The notes: generated by a model not told the origin, from the sequence alone. A stretch of 64,000 bases of DNA from Janibacter sp. A1S7 (GCF_037198315.1 NZ_CP144913.1:558001-622000); one strand, 5' to 3'; counted from the first letter of the stretch, positions 48,592 to 58,007 are shown. Translations and numbers: made by a program.

Positions 48592-49548
48592 TCAGCGAGC
48601 GGGGCCGATGCCCAGCTCGGCGCGGCTGGGCGGTTGGGCCCCGACGCGGGTGACCGTCACGGCGGAGGCGTCGATGCCGCGTCGGATGGCAGGCACGAGA
48701 GTGCGACCGCGGGCCTTGCGCAGCCGTGCACGGGCCCCGGGGCCGCCGAGGAGGCCGGCATCGAGCAACCCGGAGAGCAGACCGGACATGAAGGAGTCCC
48801 CGGCGCCCACGGTGCTGACGACCTGCACGGACGCACCGGGCAGGGAGACCAGTCGGCCGGAGGGCAGTACGGCCAGAGCGCCGTGCTCGCCCCGGGTGCA
48901 CACGGCCAGTGACGGCCCGAGGTCCCGCCAGGTGTGCAACCACTCGGCGAGATCGTCCTCGTCGAGTGGCCGGCCGGCGAGCCACTCGAGGTCGGCGTCG
49001 CTGGCCTTGACGACGTTGCTGACGGCGACGCGTCGCTCGACCTCGTCAACGGCCCGGTCGTGGTCGGGCACCAGAGAAGGGCGGATGTTGGGGTCGTAGG
49101 AGACCGTGCCGGCCTGCCGTCCACCGTCCATGGCTGCGAGCACGTCGAGCCCGCCCGGGCGCATCAGGGCCCCGTACGACCCGGTGTGCAGGTGACCGGT
49201 CCGCTGGGGCAGCTCCGGCACCCGCCAGGTGACCTCGAAGTCGTACTCGGCCTGACCGTGGTCGTCGATGGTGGCGGTCGCGACCGGGGTGTCCTCGGCC
49301 CGGTCGCTGCCGGGGACCAGGGTCACCCCGGCGTCGGAGAGGTGCGCTCCGATCGCAGCGCCGTACCGGTCGCGACCGATGTGCGTGGCCAGGGAGACGG
49401 AGTGGTCCAGTCGGGCGAGGCCGACGGCCACGTTGAGGGGGCTGCCTCCCACGTGCTCGGCGCCCGACCCGTCCGGTGACCGAACGATGTCGATGAGCGC
49501 CTCGCCGATGACCAGGGTCGATCCCGCGGCTCCGCGACGTCCGGGCAT
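48592..49548 (-). CDS. PfkB-family carbohydrate kinase
   Basis: A 318-residue ribokinase-superfamily kinase, most likely fructokinase-like. The family signatures are VGGSPLNVAVGLARL near residue 33 and the anion-hole/catalytic motif STVGAGDSFMSGLLSG near 248, with the catalytic aspartate in GAGD. It starts 2 bases after the glpX stop on the same strand, so the two are probably cotranscribed and linked to fructose or hexose-phosphate metabolism. The substrate remains inferred. The gene faces the trehalose-type importer. Confidence 0.87.
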   Translation of the reverse strand: MPGRRGAAGSTLVIGEALIDIVRSPDGSGAEHVGGSPLNVAVGLARLDHSVSLATHIGRDRYGAAIGAHLSDAGVTLVPGSDRAEDTPVATATIDDHGQAEYDFEVTWRVPELPQRTGHLHTGSYGALMRPGGLDVLAAMDGGRQAGTVSYDPNIRPSLVPDHDRAVDEVERRVAVSNVVKASDADLEWLAGRPLDEDDLAEWLHTWRDLGPSLAVCTRGEHGALAVLPSGRLVSLPGASVQVVSTVGAGDSFMSGLLSGLLDAGLLGGPGARARLRKARGRTLVPAIRRGIDASAVTVTRVGAQPPSRAELGIGPAR

Positions 49549-49550
49549 GG

Positions 49551-50570
49551 TCAGGCGGAGAGCTGCGGGGAAAGCCGCTGGACCTTGGTCAGGTTGTGGT
49601 GCGCCTCGACGATCCGGGTGGTGCCGGACTTGCTGCGCATGACGAGGGACTCGGTGGTGGCGCCTCCGGGGCGGTACCTGACGCCACGCAGCAGCTCGCC
49701 GTCGGTGATGCCGGTCGCGACGAAGTAGCAGTTGTCGGTCTGCACGAGGTCGTCGGTGGTCAGGACCCGCTCCAGGTCGTGGCCGGAGTCGATGGCGTGC
49801 TGTCGCTCATCGTCGTCGCTGGGCCACAGGCGGCCCTGGATGACGCCGCCGAGGCACTTGATCGCGCACGCGGTGATGATGCCCTCGGGGGTGCCGCCCA
49901 CGCCGAGCAGCATGTCGATGCCCGTGTCGGGGCGAGCAGCCATGATGGCGCCGGCGACGTCACCGTCGGAGATGAAGCGGATGCGGGCGCCGGCGGCACG
50001 CACCTCCTCGGCGAGCTCGGAGTGCCGCGGACGGTCGAGCATGACGACGGTGACGTCCTCGGGCTGGGTCGACTTCGCCTTGGCGATGCGCCGGATGTTC
50101 TCGGCGACGGGCAGGCGGATGTCGACGGTGTCGGCGGCGGCGGGGCCGGTGACCAGCTTGTCCATGTAGAACACGGCGCTCGGGTCGTACATCGTGCCCC
50201 GGTCGGCGACGGCCATGACGGAGACGGCGTTGGTCATCCCCTTGGCCGTGAGGGTGGTCCCGTCGATCGGGTCGACGGCGACGTCGCAGGCGGCACCGTG
50301 GCCGTCCCCGACGTTCTCGCCGTTGTAGAGCATCGGGGCCTCGTCCTTCTCGCCCTCGCCGATGACGACGACGCCGGACATGCGCACGCCGGCGATCATC
50401 GAGCGCATGGCGTCGACGGCGGCGCCGTCGGCACGGTTCTTGTCGCCGCGACCGACCCATCGGCCTCCGGCCAGTGCGGCGGCCTCGGTGACCCGGACCA
50501 GCTCCATCGCCAGGTTGCGGTCGGGGTGCATGACCCCGGAGCTGGGGGCGGGCGTGCTGGTCTCGTCCAT
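49551..50570 (-). CDS. glpX: class II fructose-1,6-bisphosphatase
   Basis: GlpX, 339 residues, dephosphorylates fructose-1,6-bisphosphate in gluconeogenesis. It begins after a short variable N-terminus with [20 protein letters not shown]; metal and substrate motifs are [31 protein letters not shown] and [15 protein letters not shown] 50570 follows GGAGGAGAACC. The neighbourhood glpX-DUF4245-xseBA is standard in actinobacteria. A TAGGCT -10 lies 32 bases upstream. Confidence 0.96.
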   Translation of the reverse strand: MDETSTPAPSSGVMHPDRNLAMELVRVTEAAALAGGRWVGRGDKNRADGAAVDAMRSMIAGVRMSGVVVIGEGEKDEAPMLYNGENVGDGHGAACDVAVDPIDGTTLTAKGMTNAVSVMAVADRGTMYDPSAVFYMDKLVTGPAAADTVDIRLPVAENIRRIAKAKSTQPEDVTVVMLDRPRHSELAEEVRAAGARIRFISDGDVAGAIMAARPDTGIDMLLGVGGTPEGIITACAIKCLGGVIQGRLWPSDDDERQHAIDSGHDLERVLTTDDLVQTDNCYFVATGITDGELLRGVRYRPGGATTESLVMRSKSGTTRIVEAHHNLTKVQRLSPQLSA

Positions 50571-50602
50571 GGTTCTCCTCCGGCGTGGTCCTCGTCGCGC
50601 CG

Positions 50603-50608
50603 AGCCTA
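50603..50608 (-). promoter_or_regulatory. glpX promoter -10
   Basis: TAGGCT on the minus strand predicts a leader of about 26 bases containing the glpX ribosome site. The opposite strand reads TATCTG at 50607, so a divergent promoter for the DUF4245 gene may overlap it. Confidence 0.45.
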
Positions 50609-50636
50609 TCTGTCGCCCTCGGGTGCGCGTGCGACC

Positions 50637-51323
50637 ATGGGCTCCATGAGTTCCACGCCCGGCGAGTCTGCCGAGTCCGTCCCTCGACCGCAGCAGCCGG
50701 TCGAGCCGACACCGGCCGAGATGGCTGCGCAGCAGGGGGTCCCGGCCCGGGGCGCGAGCCACTACGCCAAGGGCACGGCGGCCAACATGGCCCGGTCGAT
50801 GGCCGTCATCATCGCGATCGCCCTCGCGCTGTACTTCATCTCCGGGCGCACCAACGGCCAGGCTCCGGACACCGTCGACGTCGTCGGGACGGCCCAGCAC
50901 CACGCCCAGCAGTCGGGCCACCCCTTCGCCTACCCCGAAGGTCTGCCGGATGGCTGGGCCCCCAGCACGGTGCGGTACGCGAGCACGTCGGGCGCCATGA
51001 CCTGGAACGCCGGGTACACCACCCCCGACGACGAGTTCGTCTCGGTCAAGCAGGCGGCCGACCCCGGTGAGGAGTGGCTCGCGACCCAGACCCACGACAG
51101 CGGGACGGTCGGCGAGCTGACGACCAAGGACGGCCGGGAGTGGGTCAAGCGCGCCGCCGACGGCGCGGGCCAGCGCAGCCTCGTGCTCGAGCCGACGGCG
51201 TCCGAGGAGTTGACGACGGTCGTGACGGGGTCGGGCAGCTGGGCGCAGTTGCAGGAGTTCGCGGAGCATCTCGTCCCCGCCTCGACGGGGGCGAAGGGGG
51301 AGTCCTCCGGCAGCAGCCCCTGA
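50637..51323 (+). CDS. DUF4245 membrane-anchored protein
   Basis: A 228-residue actinobacterial protein of unknown function (DUF4245). A Pro/Glu-rich N-terminus is followed by one membrane helix ([16 protein letters not shown], about residues 56-71) and an extracytoplasmic domain with [20 protein letters not shown] and [19 protein letters not shown]. It typically accompanies glpX and xseB, as here. Start: ATG 50637 or 50646; neither has a strong ribosome site. The 3' end carries a CGAAGGGGG word. Convergent with xseB. Confidence 0.8.
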   Translation: MGSMSSTPGESAESVPRPQQPVEPTPAEMAAQQGVPARGASHYAKGTAANMARSMAVIIAIALALYFISGRTNGQAPDTVDVVGTAQHHAQQSGHPFAYPEGLPDGWAPSTVRYASTSGAMTWNAGYTTPDDEFVSVKQAADPGEEWLATQTHDSGTVGELTTKDGREWVKRAADGAGQRSLVLEPTASEELTTVVTGSGSWAQLQEFAEHLVPASTGAKGESSGSSP

Positions 51324-51326
51324 GGC

Positions 51327-51560
51327 TCAGTCGTCGTCGGCGTCGTCCTGCGACTGCTCGCCGGAGGCGAGGCTCGCCTCGGCCTTGTCGAGCCAGGCCT
51401 CGCAGTGCGCGGCGAGCGCCTCGCCCCGCTGCCAGAGCCGCATGCTCTCCTCGAGGCCGGCCTGGCCCCCTTCGAGCCGGGCGACGAGCTCGACCAGCTC
51501 CTGGCGGGCCTCCTCATAGCCCAGGTCCTCGACATCCGTCGGCTGCTGCTCGTCGTCCAT
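51327..51560 (-). CDS. xseB: exodeoxyribonuclease VII small subunit
   Basis: XseB, 77 residues, the small subunit that binds XseA to form the single-strand exonuclease VII. The helical core LGYEEARQELVELVARLEGG followed by EESMRLWQRGEAL is diagnostic; the ends are acidic. ATG 51560 (or GTG 51569) lies only 16 bases from the left end of the insertion sequence, and the TCTAGA duplication falls just before it. Its normal upstream partner xseA is now 1.3 kb away, so expression may be reduced or depend on a promoter within the IS. The reading frame itself is intact. Confidence 0.93.
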   Translation of the reverse strand: MDDEQQPTDVEDLGYEEARQELVELVARLEGGQAGLEESMRLWQRGEALAAHCEAWLDKAEASLASGEQSQDDADDD

Positions 51561-51569
51561 GGGCGCCAC

Positions 51570-51575
51570 TCTAGA
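51570..51575. repeat. target-site duplication, left copy
   Basis: TCTAGA directly precedes the IS end TGTACTGACCCG and is repeated after the other end. It fits the NCTAGN 6-bp target known for IS481. Confidence 0.88.
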
Positions 51576-52678
51576 TGTACTGACCCGGGACGTTGGTTGA
51601 GTGATTGCGATCCGCTGATCTGATCAGTGGCGCGGAAGGACCTCCTGCGGTGGAGTGGAACTGCCAAGTCATCACTGCCACTCACAGGAGGCCCTCATGT
51701 CCCACGCTAATGCCGCTCTGACGGTGCGTCACCGGCTCAAGGTCGCCCAGCTCGCCGTCGATCAGGGAGTGCCGATCAGTGAGGTCGCGGCCCGGTTCCA
51801 GTGCTCCTGGGCGACGGTCAAGCGCTGGGCCGACCGGTATTCAGCGGGTGAGTCGATGAGAGACCGCTCGAGCCGGCCGCACTCGCTGCCGGCCAAGACG
51901 TGCCCGTCGACGACCAAGCGGATCGTGTCGTTGCGGCTGCGCAAGCGCCTGGGCCCTGTCCAGCTCGCCGCACACGTGGGGGTTGCGCCCTCGACGGTGC
52001 ACCGGGTGCTCACTCGGTGCCACCTCAACCGGTTGACGCACGTCGATCGCGCTACCGGTGAACCCGTGCGCCGATACGAGCACGAGCGTCCCGGCGACAT
52101 GCTGCACGTGGACGTCAAGAAGTTCGGCAACATCCCCGACGGGGGCGGGTGGCGCTTCGTGGGCCGAGCCCAGGGCGGAAAGAACCGTGCAGCCACCCCG
52201 GGCAAGCCGAAGAGCAAGCACCGCAACCCGAAGATGGGCCACGCGTTCGTGCACACCGTCATCGATGACCACTCCCGAGTCGCCTACGCAGAGGTCCACG
52301 ACAACGAAACCGCGGCCACCGCCACTGCTGTCCTGCGCCGAGCCGTCGCCTGGTTCACCGCCCGCGGCATCACCACCCACAGGGTGCTGTCCGACAACGG
52401 ATCGGCCTACGTCTCGCACCTGTGGCGCGATGTCTGCGCCGAGCTCGGGATCCAGCACTCCCGCACCCGACCCCGCCGTCCGCAGACCAACGGCAAAATC
52501 GAGCGCTTCCACCGAACCATGGCCGACGGGTGGGGATACGCCCGCTGCTACACCTCAGAGACCCAGCGACGCCAAGCTCTGTCAGCATGGCTCCACGAGT
52601 ACAACCACCATCGTCCCCACACCGCCTGCGGGAACAAGCCGCCCATCACCCGCTTGATCAACCTGTCGGGTCAGTACA
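51576..52678 (+). mobile_element. complete IS481-family insertion sequence (1103 bp)
   Basis: The element begins TGTACTGACCCG (51576-51587) and ends with the exact complement (52667-52678); beyond these 12 identical bases the terminal repeats continue imperfectly. It is flanked by TCTAGA on both sides and carries one intact transposase. Intact ends, frame and duplication suggest a recent, possibly still mobile insertion. It sits between xseA and xseB. Confidence 0.93.
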
Positions 52679-52683
52679 TCTAG
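51697..52683 (+). CDS. IS481-family transposase
   Basis: A 328-residue DDE transposase. The N-terminal helix-turn-helix (VPISEVAARFQCSWATVKRW) precedes the RNase H-like core, with D in MLHVDVKKFG, D in VLSDNGSAYV and E in NGKIERFHRT; HEYNHHRPH follows, as usual in IS481/IS3-type enzymes. ATG 51697 follows AGGAGG. The final isoleucine codon and the TAG stop lie at or beyond the IS end, inside the target duplication, so the stop is supplied by the target's CTAG. No frameshift is seen. Confidence 0.95.
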   Translation: MSHANAALTVRHRLKVAQLAVDQGVPISEVAARFQCSWATVKRWADRYSAGESMRDRSSRPHSLPAKTCPSTTKRIVSLRLRKRLGPVQLAAHVGVAPSTVHRVLTRCHLNRLTHVDRATGEPVRRYEHERPGDMLHVDVKKFGNIPDGGGWRFVGRAQGGKNRAATPGKPKSKHRNPKMGHAFVHTVIDDHSRVAYAEVHDNETAATATAVLRRAVAWFTARGITTHRVLSDNGSAYVSHLWRDVCAELGIQHSRTRPRRPQTNGKIERFHRTMADGWGYARCYTSETQRRQALSAWLHEYNHHRPHTACGNKPPITRLINLSGQYI

Positions 52684-52684
52684 A
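52679..52684. repeat. target-site duplication, right copy
   Basis: TCTAGA follows the IS end; bases 52681-52683 are the transposase stop codon. The 172 bases from here to xseA hold no gene, only small hairpins (perfect palindrome CGGTCCGCGGACCG at 52700-52713 and a 6-bp stem at 52711-52726). Confidence 0.88.
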
Positions 52685-52856
52685 TCCGCTCGCCGTCAGC
52701 GGTCCGCGGACCGTCCTGCGGGACGGCTCGCCACGTGACGCGCGGGGCACGACGACCCTCTCGTGGTGGCGGTCGGGCGCCAACCCCGACAGTCACGGCC
52801 ACGTGCCGCGCCGCCATGGTCGCCGTACCCGTGCGTAACCTCGGCTGGCGAGCCGC

Positions 52857-54089
52857 TCAGGAGTCGGTGACGCGTGCGGCGAAGTCCCCGTCGGCGACGG
52901 TCACCCGCAGCAGCTCATCGACCTCGAGGTGCTCGCGGCTGACGACCACCTCCCCGTCGGGTCGCTGGACGATCGCGTACCCGCGCTCGAGCGTGGAGGC
53001 GGGGGAGAGGACCCGGGCCTGGGCGCGCAGATGACCGACCCGGTCGCGCTCGCGGTGGAGGAGGGCCTCCACCCGTCCGTGGGCCCGCCGGTGGAGGGAG
53101 TCGATGACTTCGCGCTGGGCACGCACGAAGGCGGTGCGGTCCGCCAGCACCGGCCGTGAGGTCAGCTCCACCAGGCGGTTGCGCTCACGCTGGACGAAGG
53201 CCGCCAGACTCCCTCGCGCACGGTCCCGGGCGTCCGCGATGCCGGCGCGCTCGGCAGCGGCATCGGGGCAGACCAGCTTGGCCGCGTCCGTCGGAGTCGA
53301 CGCGCGCACGTCGGCCACCAGGTCCAGCAGCGGGGTGTCGACGTCGTGGCCGATGGCGCTGACGATGGGTGTGACTGCGCCGGCGACCGCGCGGACCATC
53401 GCCTCGTTGCTGAAGGGCAGCAGGTCCTCGACCGATCCGCCACCCCGCGTGACGATGATGACGTCCACGTCGTCGATGGCATCGAGCTGTGTGATGGCGG
53501 CGCTGACCTCGCTCACCGCCTGGGCGCCCTGCACCGGGACCTGTCGGATCGCGAAGGGCAGACCCGGCCACCGGCGGTGGGCGTTCTCGATGACGTCGCG
53601 CTCCGCGGCGCTGGCCCGTCCGCACACGAGGCCGACCCGTCGGGGCAGGAACGGCAGGGGGCGCTTCCGGGAGGCGTCGAAGAGACCCTCGGAGCGCAGG
53701 TTCTGCTTGAGGTACTCGATCCGGGCGAGCAGCTCGCCGACCCCCACCGGCCGCAGCTGGCGCACGTCCATCGTCAGCGAGCCGCGCTGCGTCCAGTAGT
53801 TCGGCTTCGCCTGGACCACGACCCGCGCACCCTCGGTCACGGGGGTGGGCATGGCGTCCAGGGCGGTGACCCGGACCGAGCACGAGAGGGACATGTCGAC
53901 GTCCGGGTCGCGCAGGGTGAGGAAGGCGGTCCGGGCCCCCGGGCGCACGCGCAGCTGGACGACCTGCCCCTCGACCCAGGTCACCGACATCTTGTCGACG
54001 TAATCGGCGATCTTCATGCTGAGCACGCGCACCGGCCAGGGTGCCTCGGCAGAGGTCTCGGCGGCCTTCTCGGGCAGCGGTGTGCTCAT
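52857..54089 (-). CDS. xseA: exodeoxyribonuclease VII large subunit
   Basis: XseA, 410 residues, catalytic subunit of the single-strand exonuclease VII. An N-terminal OB-fold (residues ~35-130, with [20 protein letters not shown]) is followed by the catalytic domain: [34 protein letters not shown] and [18 protein letters not shown] coiled coil and C-terminal segment ([15 protein letters not shown]) complete it. ATG 54089 has GGAGGG upstream; the longer frame lacks homology. The gene is whole, but an IS separates it from xseB downstream. Confidence 0.96.
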   Translation of the reverse strand: MSTPLPEKAAETSAEAPWPVRVLSMKIADYVDKMSVTWVEGQVVQLRVRPGARTAFLTLRDPDVDMSLSCSVRVTALDAMPTPVTEGARVVVQAKPNYWTQRGSLTMDVRQLRPVGVGELLARIEYLKQNLRSEGLFDASRKRPLPFLPRRVGLVCGRASAAERDVIENAHRRWPGLPFAIRQVPVQGAQAVSEVSAAITQLDAIDDVDVIIVTRGGGSVEDLLPFSNEAMVRAVAGAVTPIVSAIGHDVDTPLLDLVADVRASTPTDAAKLVCPDAAAERAGIADARDRARGSLAAFVQRERNRLVELTSRPVLADRTAFVRAQREVIDSLHRRAHGRVEALLHRERDRVGHLRAQARVLSPASTLERGYAIVQRPDGEVVVSREHLEVDELLRVTVADGDFAARVTDS

Positions 54090-54194
54090 GGTGACCCTCC
54101 AGTCCTCACGCGTGTCCGGGACAGTCAAACAGGTCCTGCTGACGGTGGTGTGGGGGAGGAGCCCGCCCATCAGGGGGTGTTCAGGCCTCTCGCC

Positions 54195-54200
54195 TACGAT
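54195..54200 (+). promoter_or_regulatory. leaderless promoter -10 of ispH
   Basis: TACGAT ends 7 bases before ATG 54208, and no ribosome site precedes that ATG. This supports a leaderless ispH transcript and decides the start. Confidence 0.5.
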
Positions 54201-54207
54201 GACGGGC

Positions 54208-55260
54208 ATGACCACCAGTGCAACCACGTCCGCCGCCTCCGACGCCGGGCAGAGCACCAAGCGAGTGCTGCTTGCCGCTCCCCGCGGTTACTGTGCCGGG
54301 GTCGACCGCGCCGTCGTCTCGGTCGAACGGGCCCTCGAGCTCTACGGCCCACCGGTCTACGTGCGCAAGGAGATCGTCCACAACAAGCATGTCGTGACCA
54401 CGCTGGAGAAGCGTGGCGTCATCTTCGTCGAGGAGACCGACGAGGTCCCCGAGGGCGCCACTGTCGTCTTCTCCGCCCACGGCGTCGCGCCGGTCGTCCA
54501 CGACGAGGCCAAGGCCCTGAGCCTGAAGACCATCGACGCGACCTGCCCGCTGGTGACCAAGGTGCACCGCGAGGCCGTCCGCTTCGCCGACGGCGACTAC
54601 GACATCCTGCTCATCGGTCACGAGGGCCACGAGGAGGTCATCGGGACCTCCGGTGAGGCCCCGGAGAACATCACCCTGGTCGAGAGCCCCGACGACGTGG
54701 ACGATGTCGAGGTCCGCAACCCGGACAAGGTCGTCTGGCTCTCCCAGACGACGCTCTCGGTCGACGAGACGATGGAGACCGTCCGTCGGCTGCGGAAGAA
54801 GTTCCCCGCGCTGCAGGATCCGCCGAGCGACGACATCTGCTACGCCACCCAGAACCGTCAGCTCGCAGTGAAGCAGATGGCCCAGGACTGCGACCTCATG
54901 CTCGTCGTCGGCTCACGCAACTCCTCCAACTCCGTGCGACTCGTCGAGGTCGCCATCGACCACGGCTCCCGGGACGGGCACCTCGTCGACTACGCGGACG
55001 AGATCGACGAGGCCTGGCTCGAGGGTGTGCACACCGTCGGGGTCACCTCCGGGGCCTCGGTCCCCGAGATCCTCGTGCGCGGTGTCCTGGACTACCTGGC
55101 CGAGCGCGGGTACGGGGACGTCACCGCGGTGAGGGCGGCCGAGGAGTCCCTGATCTTCTCCTTGCCGAAGGAACTGCGCAAGGACCTCAAGGCCGCCGGC
55201 ATGGACGACAAGATGAAGCACGACGCGGCATCGACCGAGGACGCCGGCCAGTTGCACTGA
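54208..55260 (+). CDS. ispH: 4-hydroxy-3-methylbut-2-enyl diphosphate reductase
   Basis: IspH (LytB), 350 residues, the last step of the MEP pathway, giving isopentenyl and dimethylallyl diphosphate. The three iron-sulfur cysteines are in [23 protein letters not shown] and [11 protein letters not shown]; catalytic-site text includes FSAHGVAP and [11 protein letters not shown] 54208 is chosen because TACGAT lies 7 bases upstream; ATG 54199 is an alternative. Divergent from xseA with about 118 bases between. Confidence 0.97.
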   Translation: MTTSATTSAASDAGQSTKRVLLAAPRGYCAGVDRAVVSVERALELYGPPVYVRKEIVHNKHVVTTLEKRGVIFVEETDEVPEGATVVFSAHGVAPVVHDEAKALSLKTIDATCPLVTKVHREAVRFADGDYDILLIGHEGHEEVIGTSGEAPENITLVESPDDVDDVEVRNPDKVVWLSQTTLSVDETMETVRRLRKKFPALQDPPSDDICYATQNRQLAVKQMAQDCDLMLVVGSRNSSNSVRLVEVAIDHGSRDGHLVDYADEIDEAWLEGVHTVGVTSGASVPEILVRGVLDYLAERGYGDVTAVRAAEESLIFSLPKELRKDLKAAGMDDKMKHDAASTEDAGQLH

Positions 55261-55347
55261 GGATGCCGCCGGCGGGCGTCGAGCGCGTGGCCGGGTGTGC
55301 GAACGGCCCTCTGTGTGGCGTCGGTCACGACGTGAGATGTTGGGTCC

Positions 55348-57072
55348 ATGAGCCTCGCAACCGATCGTTACCGTCAGGCCCGCGACCAGTTGCTCGACCT
55401 GCGCGGTCGGGCGGACGAGGCGCGGGAGCAGTTCGTCTTCCCCGACGTGGGGGAGCAGTTCAACTGGGCCGTCGACTGGTTCGACGCCGTCGCCCGTGGC
55501 AGTGACCGTCCGGCGCTGATTCTCGTCGAGGAGGACGGCTCGACCGTCGAGATCACCTTCGACGAGATGGCCGTCCGCTCCGACCGCGTCGCCGCCTGGC
55601 TCGCCGGCCGGGGAGTGACGAAGGGCGACCCGGTCATCGTCATGCTCGGCAACCAGATCGAGTTGTGGGAGACCATGCTCGGCCTGATGAAGCTCGGGGC
55701 CGTCGTCATGCCGACGACCACCGCAGCCGGGTCGGCCGACCTGAGCGACCGGATCACTCGTGGCCGGACCCGATTCGTCATCGCCAACGCGAGTGACACC
55801 GGGACCTTCACGGACGTGCCCGGGGACTACGGACGGATCAGTGTCGGCGCGGCGGACGGCTGGTCCGACATCCGCGCTGCACAAGAGGTCGAGGCCCCGC
55901 CCGTCCAGCACCCGGGTACCGCTCCGGACGACCCGCTGCTCTACTACTTCACCTCGGGGACCACGTCCCGGCCCAAGCTCGTCGAGCACACCCAGGCCTC
56001 CTACCCGGTGGGCCACCTGACGACGGCCTACTGGCTCGGCCTGCGCCCCGGCGACGTGCACCTGAACATCTCCAGCCCCGGCTGGGCCAAGCACGCGTGG
56101 TCCAACTTCTTCGCCCCGTGGATCGCCGAGGCGACGATCTTCGTCTACAACTACGCCCGCTTCGACGCCGCCGCGCTGCTGCGGCAGATCGTCGAGCGCG
56201 AGGTCACGACCTTCTGCGCCCCGCCCACCGTGTGGCGGATGCTCATCAACGCCGACCTCTCCGCGGGCCGTCCGACCGCTCTGCGTGAGGTCATCGGCGC
56301 CGGCGAGCCGCTCAACCCCGAGGTCATCTCCCAGGTGCGCAACCACTGGGGCCTGCCGCTGCGTGACGGCTACGGGCAGACCGAGATGACGGCCGCCGTG
56401 GGCAACATCCCCGGCACCAAGGTCGTCCCCGGGTCGATGGGCCAGCCCTTGCCGGGATACCCGATCGTGCTGGTCGACCCGATGAGCGACGAGGTCGTCG
56501 AGGGCGTCGGCGAGGGTGAGATCTGCATCGACCTCGCCCGACGGCCCGTCGCCCTCATGAAGGGCTACCTGGGTGACGAGGAGCGCAACGCCGAGGCGAT
56601 GAAGGGCGGTCACTACCACACCGGCGACGTCGCGTCCCGTGACGAGGACGGCTACATCACCTACATCGGGCGCACCGACGACGTCTTCAAGGCCAGCGAC
56701 TACAAGGTCTCGCCGTTCGAGGTGGAGTCGGTGCTCATCGAGCACCCTGCCGTCGCCGAGGCCGCGGTCGTGCCCGCCCCGGACGAGGTGCGCCTGGCCG
56801 TGCCGAAGGCCTACGTCATGCTGGCCCCCGGCCACCAGCCCGACGAGAAGAGCGCCAGGGCGATCCTCGCCCACGCCCGCGAGCACCTCGCGCCGTGGCA
56901 GCGGGTGCGTCGACTGGAGTTCGCGGAGCTGCCCAAGACGATCTCCGGCAAGATCCGACGGGTCGAGCTGCGGCAGCGCGAGGAGGGACTGGCCACCGGC
57001 GCCGACGACGTGGCGGTGTACGGGGACGGCCGTGAGTGGCGCGACGACATGTTCCCGGAGATCAAGGGCTGA
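55348..57072 (+). CDS. acyl-CoA synthetase (AMP-forming)
   Basis: A 574-residue adenylate-forming synthetase joining a carboxylic acid to CoA. Motifs: phosphate-binding YYFTSGTTSRPKLVEH (about residue 197), adenine-binding DGYGQTEMTA (about 348), GDVASRDEDGYITYIGRTDD (hinge region), and the catalytic lysine in ELPKTISGKIRR. It resembles medium-chain or acetyl-CoA synthetase-like enzymes; the acid is not predictable. It stands alone between ispH and the convergent IclR regulator, separated by 6 bases from the latter. Confidence 0.9.
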   Translation: MSLATDRYRQARDQLLDLRGRADEAREQFVFPDVGEQFNWAVDWFDAVARGSDRPALILVEEDGSTVEITFDEMAVRSDRVAAWLAGRGVTKGDPVIVMLGNQIELWETMLGLMKLGAVVMPTTTAAGSADLSDRITRGRTRFVIANASDTGTFTDVPGDYGRISVGAADGWSDIRAAQEVEAPPVQHPGTAPDDPLLYYFTSGTTSRPKLVEHTQASYPVGHLTTAYWLGLRPGDVHLNISSPGWAKHAWSNFFAPWIAEATIFVYNYARFDAAALLRQIVEREVTTFCAPPTVWRMLINADLSAGRPTALREVIGAGEPLNPEVISQVRNHWGLPLRDGYGQTEMTAAVGNIPGTKVVPGSMGQPLPGYPIVLVDPMSDEVVEGVGEGEICIDLARRPVALMKGYLGDEERNAEAMKGGHYHTGDVASRDEDGYITYIGRTDDVFKASDYKVSPFEVESVLIEHPAVAEAAVVPAPDEVRLAVPKAYVMLAPGHQPDEKSARAILAHAREHLAPWQRVRRLEFAELPKTISGKIRRVELRQREEGLATGADDVAVYGDGREWRDDMFPEIKG

Positions 57073-57078
57073 CCCCGG

Positions 57079-57819
57079 TCACAGCCTCGAGCCGATCGCC
57101 GCGGCCACCCTCCTGGTGGCCGCGGCGAGGTCGTCCTGCGCCACCTGGCCGACCTCCTCGTTGCGGAAGGTGATCGCGACCGCAGCGACGGGGTGGCCGT
57201 CGCGGTCGAGCACTGCGGAGGCCACCGACGACAGCTCCGGCTGGATGCTGCCCACCTCGAGCGCGTACCCGCGCGCCCGCGTCGCGACGAGCTCCCGTCG
57301 CAGCGCCGAGGGGGTCTGCGGTCCGCCGGTGACCATCACCGCGGCCGAGGGGTAGAGCGCCGTCACCTGACGTCGGGGGAGGGCCGCCAGCACCGCCAGG
57401 CCGCTCGCGGTGAGCGTCGCCGGCAGGCGGACCCCGACGTCGGTCACGAGCGACGGGCGACCGGCGGCGCGCTCCTCGATGACGTACAGCACGTCCCGCC
57501 CGGTGAGGACGGCCAGGTGGGCATTGTGCGTCGTGGTGTCGACGAGGCGCTCGACGTGCGGTCGGGCGAGCCGCTGCAGGGGGTCCTGCCGCTGGTAGCC
57601 GGCACCGAGCTCGTGCACTGCCGGGCCGAGGCCGTAGGCACGGTCCTCCGCGTAGTGCACGACGTAACCGTGCTCCACGAGCACCGCCAGCAGGTGGTAC
57701 GTCGAGCTGCGCGGCAGGCCGAGCGCCCTGGCCAGGTGCGCGGCGGGGACCGGTTCGGCGCGGCTGGCCAGGTGGGTCAGTGCTCGCAGGGCGTGTCCGG
57801 CTGCTGTCGCGTTGGCCAT
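57079..57819 (-). CDS. IclR-family transcriptional regulator, probable hut regulator
   Basis: A 246-residue IclR-family regulator. Winged helix at residues ~5-65 (ALRALTHLASRAEPVPAAHL, LGLPRSSTYHLLAVL), effector-binding domain after it (VRLPATLTASGLAVLAAL, then GYALEVGSIQPELSSVASAV). ATG 57819 with CGGAGA 7 bases upstream is preferred; the frame extends to 57972 without homology. It is divergent from hutH, so it probably controls the histidine operon, with histidine or urocanate as plausible effector (inference). Confidence 0.9.
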   Translation of the reverse strand: MANATAAGHALRALTHLASRAEPVPAAHLARALGLPRSSTYHLLAVLVEHGYVVHYAEDRAYGLGPAVHELGAGYQRQDPLQRLARPHVERLVDTTTHNAHLAVLTGRDVLYVIEERAAGRPSLVTDVGVRLPATLTASGLAVLAALPRRQVTALYPSAAVMVTGGPQTPSALRRELVATRARGYALEVGSIQPELSSVASAVLDRDGHPVAAVAITFRNEEVGQVAQDDLAAATRRVAAAIGSRL

Positions 57820-57989
57820 GGCGCGGTCTCCGTCGGGGTTGGGATGGGGTGGCGCGGAGCGGGCGAAGGGAGGGGATGGCCCTTGGCGCACAGTCCGCAC
57901 GACCGGGTGCACCGCTCGCCCGGGTGCAGGGTGCGGACTGTGGCCTGAGTCGGGCCGCACCCCTCCTTTCACCCACTCACCCGGTCCAG

Positions 57990-58007
57990 TCTTGTATCTC
58001 AGACACT
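57990..58007. promoter_or_regulatory. candidate operator between the IclR gene and hutH
   Basis: An interrupted inverted repeat (GTCT, 8 bases, AGAC) lies within CTTGTATCTCAGACACTAA, the only A/T-rich patch of this otherwise GC-rich divergent promoter region. It is a reasonable place for the regulator to bind, but the match to an IclR-type palindrome is weak. Confidence 0.3.

Noticed and set aside
51696..52683. Frameshifted or fused transposase of the IS3 type
   Set aside because: A single intact frame with NCTAGN duplication and TGTACTGACCCG ends fits IS481; no -1 frameshift signal is needed.
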